In this document: piece after piece, positions 58,818 to 64,000 of the stretch
How the letters are laid out: each line of letters starts with the position of its first letter
Position numbering within the stretch: the stretch's first letter is position 1
Assembly (NCBI RefSeq): GCF_001514265.1
Contig: NZ_KQ948994.1
Span: forward strand, 62,001 to 126,000
Direction of reading: 5' to 3'
DNA from: Streptomyces resistomycificus
GTDB lineage: Bacteria; Actinomycetota; Actinomycetes; Streptomycetales; Streptomycetaceae
DNA length: 64,000 nucleotides
The notes under the pieces: model-generated
The model's input: the letters and a program-made list of their open reading frames with translations, nothing else
Database searches by the model: none
Told to the model about the DNA's origin: nothing
Translations under genes and position numbers: made by a program

Positions 58818-59681
58818 ATGACGGAGCGACCCCTGGTGGTGGGCGTGGACGGCTCCGAGCCGAGCCTGCGGGCCGTGGACTGGGCGGCCGACGAGGCAGT
58901 GCTGCGCGGGCTGCCGCTGCGGGTGGTGTACGCCTCGCTGTGGGAGCGCTACGAGGGCGCCGCGATCGCCGCGGATCTCGGCCGGCCCTCGGAGCAGGTC
59001 ATGGCCGACGACATCGTCGCGGTCGCCGCCCGGCGGGCCCTCGGCCGGCATCCGGCGTTGGTGGTCTCGGCGGACGTGGTACCGGAGGAGCCGGAGTACA
59101 CCCTGCCGCGGGAGGGACGCCACGCCACCGCCGTGGTGGTCGGCACCCGCGGCCGCAGCGCCCTCGCCGAGGCGCTGCTCGGCTCCGTCAGCCTGACGGT
59201 GGCCACCCACGCCCACTGCCCCGTGATCGTGGTCCGCGGCAGCCGCGAGGACCAGGCTCCGCCCGCGCTCCACGGCCGCGTGGTCGTAGGCGTCGGAGCG
59301 GACGGCAAGGAGTCGGAAGCCGTGCGCTTCGCCTGCGAGGAGTCGAAAATGCGCGGGGTGCGTCTGGAGGCCGTACGGGCCTGGCGGTCCCCCGGGCACG
59401 AGGCCGCCGACCATCCGCTGCTCGCGGGTGACCCTGCGCGGCTGCACGAGGAGCGGGCCGCACAGGCGCTGGAGGCGGCGTTGCGCGACGCCCCGCCGAC
59501 CGTCGACCTCCGCGGGCGCACCGCCGAGGGCCACGCCTGGAGGGTCCTGGCGGAGGCCTCACGCCACGCCGACCTCCTCGTCATCGGCGCGCAACGCCGC
59601 CACGGACACCTCGGCCGGGTCGCGCACGCGGTCCTGCACCACGCGGCGTGTCCCGTCGCGGTCGTACCCCGACGGGCGTGA
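58818..59681 (+). CDS. Two-domain universal stress protein
   Basis: A 287-residue tandem Usp protein. ATG 58818 is used; GTG 58809 overlapping the previous gene is possible. Domain 1 starts VVGVDGSEPSLRAVDWAADEA and has the nucleotide-binding VVVGTRGRSALAEALLGSVSLTVATHAHCPVIVV. Domain 2 starts VVVGVGADGKESEAVRFACEES and ends LVIGAQRRHGHLGRVAHAVLHHAACPVAVV. Family members bind ATP and act in hypoxia and starvation survival. Confidence 0.93.
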   Translation: MTERPLVVGVDGSEPSLRAVDWAADEAVLRGLPLRVVYASLWERYEGAAIAADLGRPSEQVMADDIVAVAARRALGRHPALVVSADVVPEEPEYTLPREGRHATAVVVGTRGRSALAEALLGSVSLTVATHAHCPVIVVRGSREDQAPPALHGRVVVGVGADGKESEAVRFACEESKMRGVRLEAVRAWRSPGHEAADHPLLAGDPARLHEERAAQALEAALRDAPPTVDLRGRTAEGHAWRVLAEASRHADLLVIGAQRRHGHLGRVAHAVLHHAACPVAVVPRRA

Positions 59682-59686
59682 ATCGC

Positions 59687-60490
59687 TCAGAGCGCCGCCG
59701 CGTGGTCGGGGACGTACGTCTGCAGGTCGCGCGGCGGACGCTGGTAGCCGGTCGACGGCGGCCGTTGGGGCAGCTCCAGGACGGGCGGCGGCACCTCGTG
59801 GTAGGCAAACGTGCTCAGCAGGTGGGCGATCATGTTCAGCCGGGCCCGGCGCTTGTCGTCGCTCTCCACGACGTACCACGGTGCCTCGGCGATGTCGGTG
59901 TGCACCATCATCGCGTCCTTGGCCCGGGAGTACGCCTCCCAGTGCGTGATCGACTCGAGGTCCATCGGCGACAGCTTCCACCGTCGCACCGGATCGTCCA
60001 GCCGGCGCCGGAACCGCTCCTGCTGCACCGCGTCGCTCACCGAGAACCAGTACTTGCGCAGCTGGATCCCGTCCTCCACCAACATCCGCTCGAAGATCGG
60101 ACACTGGCGAAGGAAGAGCTGGTGCTCCTCCTTCGTGCAGAAGCCCATCACGTGCTCGACACCGGCCCGGTTGTACCAGGAGCGGTCGAACAGCACGATC
60201 TCCCCGGCGGCCGGCAACTGCTCGACATAGCGCTGGAAGTACCACTGGGTGCGTTCGCGCTCGGTCGGTTTGGGCAGCGCGGCGATCCGCGCCACGCGCG
60301 GATTGAGGTGCTCAGCGACCCGCTTGATGGTGCCGCCCTTACCCGCCGCGTCCCGCCCCTCGAAGACCACGACCAGGCGGGCGCCCTCGGCCCGCACCCA
60401 CTCCTGGAGTTTCACCAACTCCGTCTGCAGGCGCAGGAGTTCCTTCTCGTACGCCTTGCGCGGCAGCGTCGCCGCCTTCTTGTCGGCCAT
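59687..60490 (-). CDS. ppk2: Polyphosphate kinase 2 (PPK2)
   Basis: A 267-residue protein starting at ATG 60490. Walker A is VVVFEGRDAAGKGGTIKRV, Walker B and the lid are in VLFDRSWYNRAGVEHVMGFC, and the C-terminal part reads RRWKLSPMDLESITHWEAYSRAKDAMM. It is a single-domain (class I-like) PPK2, which uses polyphosphate to phosphorylate nucleoside diphosphates. It overlaps no gene but is convergent with the Usp gene five bases away. It fits a stress-energy role in this island. Confidence 0.93.
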   Translation of the reverse strand: MADKKAATLPRKAYEKELLRLQTELVKLQEWVRAEGARLVVVFEGRDAAGKGGTIKRVAEHLNPRVARIAALPKPTERERTQWYFQRYVEQLPAAGEIVLFDRSWYNRAGVEHVMGFCTKEEHQLFLRQCPIFERMLVEDGIQLRKYWFSVSDAVQQERFRRRLDDPVRRWKLSPMDLESITHWEAYSRAKDAMMVHTDIAEAPWYVVESDDKRRARLNMIAHLLSTFAYHEVPPPVLELPQRPPSTGYQRPPRDLQTYVPDHAAAL

Positions 60491-60615
60491 GCCGCCTCCA
60501 CCACCCGATTCATCCACGCCGACGACTTACGAGTCACCCGTGCCCAGGGCCGAACACCAGGACGCCACCGTACTTACCGACGAGGGACCGCGCACCCTGG
60601 ACGCCGCGAGAGGTT

Positions 60616-60629
60616 GGGCCGACCGGCCC
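60616..60629. promoter_or_regulatory. GGGCCGAYCGGCCC palindrome, copy 3
   Basis: GGGCCGACCGGCCC in the divergent gap between ppk2 and the second CBS-BON gene, 77 bp before the latter's start and 126 bp from the ppk2 start. Confidence 0.6.
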
Positions 60630-60705
60630 TCGTCACGACCCCTGACAGCTCATGACACCCCCTCCGATCCGCTGGATGCTCGACGTGTCGAAGGAGGAGA
60701 CGGAT

Positions 60706-61440
60706 ATGAAGCACGACAAGGTCGGCTCCGTGATGACCATGGACGTCGTCCGCGCCGAGTACGACACCCCGGTCGAGGAAGTGGCACGGCTGCTGGCGGA
60801 TCACCGCGTCAGCGGTCTGCCGGTGGTCGACGAGGACGACAAGGTCGTCGGCGTCGTCTCCGAAAGAGACCTGGCACTGCGCCAGGCGACAGCCCCCGAC
60901 CCCGACGAGGAGCCACGGCGCCGCCTGAGGTTCCCGGCCCGCGCCCGCGGTGTCCGGCGACGGGCCGCGGCGGCGGAGGCCGGTACAGCCGGTCGGCTGA
61001 TGACCGAACCGCCGGTCACCGTGCACGCCGACGACACCATCGTCGAGGCCGCCCGGACCATGGCCGACCGGCACGTGGAGCGGCTGCCGGTCCTCGACGA
61101 GGCGGACCGGTTGGTCGGCATCGTCACCCGGCGCGACCTGCTCCGGGTCTTCCTGCGGCCCGACCCGGAGATCCGGAGCGAGGTGATCAAGGAGGTTCTG
61201 GCGCGCGCGCTGTGGCCGGTTCCCAGCGGAGTCGAGGTCCTGGTGACAGAAGGCGTCGTCACGCTCGCCGGCCACATGGAGCGCAGAAGCGAGACGGAGA
61301 TCGCCGTAGCCATGACCCGGCAGGTCGACGGCGTGGTCGCCGTCGTGGACAAGCTCACCTACCGGTTGGACGACGCCCGGCGGCAGCCGGACGAGCAAGC
61401 CCTGCACGGCGTGGCCGAGGACTGGCCGCGCCGGCTGTGA
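60706..61440 (+). CDS. CBS-pair and BON domain protein (second)
   Basis: A 244-residue protein with AAGGAGGAGAC before ATG 60706. CBS motifs are VGSVMTMDVVRAEYDTPVEEVARLL with GLPVVDEDDKVVGVVSERDLAL, and AGRLMTEPPVTVHADDTIVEAARTM with RLPVLDEADRLVGIVTRRDLL; the BON domain is VEVLVTEGVVTLAGHMERRSETEIAV. It is longer than the paralogue at 57106 because of an Arg-rich insert between the CBS repeats and a C-terminal tail. It heads a short operon with the flavodoxin-like gene. Confidence 0.92.
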   Translation: MKHDKVGSVMTMDVVRAEYDTPVEEVARLLADHRVSGLPVVDEDDKVVGVVSERDLALRQATAPDPDEEPRRRLRFPARARGVRRRAAAAEAGTAGRLMTEPPVTVHADDTIVEAARTMADRHVERLPVLDEADRLVGIVTRRDLLRVFLRPDPEIRSEVIKEVLARALWPVPSGVEVLVTEGVVTLAGHMERRSETEIAVAMTRQVDGVVAVVDKLTYRLDDARRQPDEQALHGVAEDWPRRL

Positions 61441-61456
61441 GAGGAGGCGGACCGCC

Positions 61457-61957
61457 ATGACCGGCAACGTGTTGGTGGCCTACGGAACGACGAACGGGGC
61501 GACCGCGGAGATAGCCGAGACCATCGCCGAGGTCCTGTGCAAGAACGGCCTGACGGCGCAGGCGCTGCCGGCCCGGTCCGTGGCGACCGTCGCACCGTAC
61601 GACGCGGTGGTGGTCGGCGGCGGGCTCTACGTCGGACGCTGGCACAAGGACGCCCGCCGCTTCGTCCGGCGCCACCGCCGAACCCTCGCGGAACGCCCGC
61701 TCTGGCTCTTCAGCAGCGGTCCGCTCGACGCCTCGGCCTCCGAGCGGGACATCCCGCCCGTGCCCGGCGTGCGGCGGATCATGACGCGGCTGGACGTCGA
61801 CGAGCACGTCACCTTCGGCGGCCGTCTCGAGGAAGGCGCGAAGGGACGCGTCGCCCGGATGATCATCCGCTCCGGGAAGGGCGGGGACTTCAGGGACTTC
61901 GCTCGGATCGAGCAGTGGGCGGCGCGTGTCGCCGACGAGCTGGTGCACGGACAGTAG
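61457..61957 (+). CDS. Flavodoxin-domain protein (HemG-like)
   Basis: A 166-residue protein starting at ATG 61457 with GAGGAGG upstream. The FMN-phosphate loop is VAYGTTNGATAEIAETI, followed by VVVGGGLYVGRWHKDARRFVRRHR and LWLFSSGPLD. It matches flavodoxin-type protoporphyrinogen oxidase-like proteins common in dormancy islands. It lies 16 bp after the CBS-BON gene. Confidence 0.85.
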   Translation: MTGNVLVAYGTTNGATAEIAETIAEVLCKNGLTAQALPARSVATVAPYDAVVVGGGLYVGRWHKDARRFVRRHRRTLAERPLWLFSSGPLDASASERDIPPVPGVRRIMTRLDVDEHVTFGGRLEEGAKGRVARMIIRSGKGGDFRDFARIEQWAARVADELVHGQ

Positions 61958-61982
61958 CGGAAGAGCGAGCCCGGGCTGGGTG

Positions 61983-62564
61983 TCAGCCGGTCTTGTGGCC
62001 CCAGGTGGGACCGACCGACTCCCATTCCCGGTCCCACGCGGTGATACGCCGCTGGTCGAGTCGCCACCGTGCGACGGCCCCGGCCGCGAGGGTGGCGCCG
62101 GTCAGGGCGAGTCCTGCGGCCGTGCCCAGGACACCTGCTTCGACTGCCGCCCCCGTGGGACTCGGCGGTGGGGTGGTGAGCGTGCCCCGGCCGTCCTGCC
62201 AGACCGTCAGCCCGGCTCCGGCCTTCTGCCCGGTGTTCACCAACGTCCTGCCCGTGTGGGTGGAGCCGTCGGGGGCCGTCCAGCGGACCTTCGCCAGGGC
62301 CTTGTCGTCGGCCGCCCTGACCGTCACCTCGCGGTGCGGTACGTCGGTCAGGAGCACGGCGCGAACGGAGCGGCGCTCGGCGCGCTGCTGTGAGAGCACC
62401 TCGTCGGCGGCATGAGCGGTCACCAGACCGGCGACCGTGCCTCCCACCGCGACGACCACCCATACGGCCAGTACGACCCAGGCCTCGACGATGTCCTCGC
62501 GCCTTCGCATCGGGTTGCTCCGCCACCGCCAGAGCCGGTCCTTCGCCCGCTCGTTGCCGCGCAT
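61983..62564 (-). CDS. Rv1733c-like membrane protein (second)
   Basis: A 193-residue protein starting at ATG 62564. Layout: LWRWRSNPMRRREDIVEAWVVLAVWVVVAVGGTVAGLV (anchor), an outside domain with VRWTAPDGSTHTGRTLVNTGQKAGAGLTVWQDGRGTL, a second helix, and RRITAWDREWESVGPTWGHKTG. It shares this organisation and the RWRxNPxRR start with the protein at 47381. The function is unknown. Confidence 0.8.
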   Translation of the reverse strand: MRGNERAKDRLWRWRSNPMRRREDIVEAWVVLAVWVVVAVGGTVAGLVTAHAADEVLSQQRAERRSVRAVLLTDVPHREVTVRAADDKALAKVRWTAPDGSTHTGRTLVNTGQKAGAGLTVWQDGRGTLTTPPPSPTGAAVEAGVLGTAAGLALTGATLAAGAVARWRLDQRRITAWDREWESVGPTWGHKTG

Positions 62565-62971
62565 GGGTCCGCACCTCCTCCTCGTCGTCACGCTGTGCGG
62601 GTGACACTCCCGGCGGCGAGGCCGTTCGGCCCCGGGTCCCGGGAACCCGGAGACCTGCCGCGGCGGAGGCCCGCGCCCCGGCCGGTGCCCCCGGCAGGTG
62701 GGGGCGCATCCCGAAGAACCCGTCCGGACCGGTGGCCCGAGGCGTCCACAGGAAGCGGCTGCTGTCGGTGACCGGCCGCAGGCGGCCGCGACCCACGACC
62801 CCGTCCAGCCGGCGATGGGGGCCGATCGGCCCATGCGGTATCCGCGGCTGCCGGACAAGCTGGAGGTGTGGGGCAAGCGCGACGCGGCGCCGGTGGCAGG
62901 CGCCGACCGGCAACCGACGGTTCGCCGGGCCGTCTGGGCCCCGCAGGAGACCGAGTGGGGTGAGCTGCATC
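62565..62971. other. 407-bp gap with control site
   Basis: No gene is supported. The stretch is divergent between the Rv1733c-like gene and the alcohol dehydrogenase. It contains the palindrome at 62818-62831 and an unusual run of GGGCCCCGGG-type inverted sequence near 62628-62650. The short frames here have no ribosome binding site. Confidence 0.5.
62818..62831. promoter_or_regulatory. GGGCCGAYCGGCCC palindrome, copy 4
   Basis: GGGCCGATCGGCCC, perfectly symmetric, 140 bp upstream of the alcohol dehydrogenase start. It matches copies at 56984, 58427 and 60616. Confidence 0.6.
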
Positions 62972-64000
62972 ATGAAAGGCTTCGTTTTCCACGGTCCCGG
63001 GCAGTCCGCCTGGGAAGAGGTGCCGGACCCTGACATCAAGGATCCCACCGACGCCATCGTGCGCGTCGGCGCGGTCACCATCTGCGGCACGGACCTGCAC
63101 ATCCTCAAGGGCGACGTACCCGAGGTGCGCCCGGGCACGGTGCTGGGGCACGAGGCCGTCGGCGAGATCGTCGAGGTCGGCAGCGACGTACGGACCGTGC
63201 GGCCGGGGGACCGGGTGCTGGTCTCCTGCATCACCTCCTGCGGGCGCTGCACCTACTGCCGGGAGGGGATGTACGGCCAGTGCCGTGGTGGTGGGGGGTG
63301 GATCCTTGGCCACCTGATCGACGGCACCCAGGCCTCGTACGTCCGCGTCCCGTACGCCGACCTGTCGGTGCACCCGCTGCCCAGCGCGGTGGACGGCAAG
63401 GATGCCGTGCTGCTGGCCGACATCTTCCCGACCGCGTACGAAGTGGGCGTGCTCAACGGACACGTACGTCCGGGCGACACCGTCGCCGTCGTCGGGGCCG
63501 GGCCCATCGGCCTGGCCGCGATCGCCACGGCGCGGCTGTTCGCACCCGAGCGGATCGTCGCCGTCGACCTTGACCCGGCCCGGCTGGAGGCGGCCAAGCG
63601 GCTCGGTGCGGACGCGGTGGCCGACGCCGCGGAGGCCCCGGAGCAACTGATCGCCGATCTCACCGACGGGCTGGGCGCCGACGTGGTCATCGAGGCGGTC
63701 GGTGTGCCGGAGAGCTTCGAGCTGTGCACCCGCGTGGTGCGGCCCGGCGGACACGTGGCCAACGTGGGCGTGCACGGCAAGCCGGCCACACTGCACCTCG
63801 AAGACCTGTGGATCAAGAACGTGACCATCACCACCGGCCTGGTCGACACCTACTCCACCCCCACCCTGCTGCGGATGGCGGCCGCCGGCCGGCTGCCCAC
63901 CTCGCAGCTGGTCACCCACACCTTCCCGCTGGACCGCATGGAGGAGGCCTACGACGTCTTCTCCCGCGCGGCCGACACCGGCGCACTCAAGATCGTGCTC
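62972..64000 (+). CDS. Zinc-dependent alcohol dehydrogenase (cut by the window end)
   Basis: 343 codons are visible from ATG 62972; the frame is open at 64000 and the protein is probably nearly complete. The catalytic zinc site is GAVTICGTDLHILKG and the following LGHEAVGEIVEVG. The structural-zinc lobe is CGRCTYCREGMYGQC, and the NAD site is VAVVGAGPIGLAAIATARL. It belongs to the medium-chain dehydrogenases. In dormancy-type islands such enzymes are thought to dispose of reductant. It is probably controlled through the palindrome at 62818. Confidence 0.92.
   Translation, partial: MKGFVFHGPGQSAWEEVPDPDIKDPTDAIVRVGAVTICGTDLHILKGDVPEVRPGTVLGHEAVGEIVEVGSDVRTVRPGDRVLVSCITSCGRCTYCREGMYGQCRGGGGWILGHLIDGTQASYVRVPYADLSVHPLPSAVDGKDAVLLADIFPTAYEVGVLNGHVRPGDTVAVVGAGPIGLAAIATARLFAPERIVAVDLDPARLEAAKRLGADAVADAAEAPEQLIADLTDGLGADVVIEAVGVPESFELCTRVVRPGGHVANVGVHGKPATLHLEDLWIKNVTITTGLVDTYSTPTLLRMAAAGRLPTSQLVTHTFPLDRMEEAYDVFSRAADTGALKIVL

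Noticed and set aside
1..64000. tRNA, rRNA or insertion-sequence genes
   Set aside because: No cloverleaf-like segment, rRNA sequence, transposase or terminal inverted repeats were recognised by eye; a tRNAscan or ISfinder run would settle this.

Overview
The window is high-GC DNA with ATG/GTG starts, short stop/start overlaps and strongly G/C third positions. Its gene families (NarL-type two-component pairs, an ECF sigma factor, MocR, DUF6223, P450 with a 3Fe-4S ferredoxin, paired DksA/TraR proteins, an Rv1733c-like membrane protein) point to an actinomycete, most likely a Streptomyces chromosome. All assignments are by reading the translated sequence; no database search was run.

Region 1 (about 695-26119) reads as a specialised-metabolite gene cluster that I cannot match to a known product. 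It opens with a 21-residue peptide gene (695-760) that has its own ribosome binding site and is followed by an 11-bp GC-rich terminator hairpin. A long co-directional run follows: P-loop/TPR protein, MFS transporter fused to a flavin-reductase domain, prolyl oligopeptidase, ATP-grasp ligase, PfkB kinase, Rieske oxygenase and SsuE-like FMN reductase. After a 255-bp gap holding a palindrome come a second ATP-grasp ligase, a saccharopine-dehydrogenase-like enzyme, a lysine N6-hydroxylase-like flavoenzyme, a cupin/methionyl-tRNA-synthetase didomain protein, a HemL-like class III aminotransferase, a short ECF sigma factor, a D-2-hydroxyacid dehydrogenase, a PurA paralogue, a standalone IMP-cyclohydrolase domain and a small unknown protein. 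A DUF402 protein, a HAD hydrolase and a MocR regulator flank it. Hydroxylase, cupin-MetRS and saccharopine-dehydrogenase-like enzyme form the known set that makes an N-N bond from N6-hydroxylysine and an amino acid. The novelty lies in combining this set with purine-ring enzymes, two ligases, a peptidase and a tiny ribosomal peptide.

Region 2 (about 26332-41119) is a catabolic island. It has a gamma-glutamyl-amine module (glutamine-synthetase-like, PuuD-like hydrolase, aldehyde dehydrogenase, amino-acid/amine permease), a P450 with ferredoxin and reductase, and homoprotocatechuate meta-cleavage enzymes (extradiol dioxygenase, semialdehyde dehydrogenase, FAH-family enzyme) plus an acetoacetate-decarboxylase-family protein. 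A TetR regulator sits inside. Four copies of a CGTTTG-N4-CAAACG-like palindrome lie in front of its transcription units, so the island looks like one regulon, perhaps for an aromatic amine.

Region 3 (about 41323-47262) holds an 8-bp tandem repeat array, a DUF6223 membrane protein, a NarL-type kinase/regulator pair, an erythromycin-esterase-family enzyme divergent from a double-MerR regulator across a palindrome, and a MarR regulator divergent from an alpha/beta hydrolase across a 10-bp-arm palindrome.

Region 4 (about 47381-64000) resembles a dormancy/redox-stress island: Rv1733c-like membrane proteins, two DksA/TraR zinc-finger proteins, a kinase/regulator pair, a SecDF paralogue with a small secreted partner, a DevR/DosR-like regulator, CBS-BON proteins, a cyclic-nucleotide-binding-domain protein, universal stress proteins, PPK2, a flavodoxin-like protein and a zinc alcohol dehydrogenase that runs to the window edge. 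A palindrome GGGCCGAYCGGCCC recurs in four of its intergenic regions.
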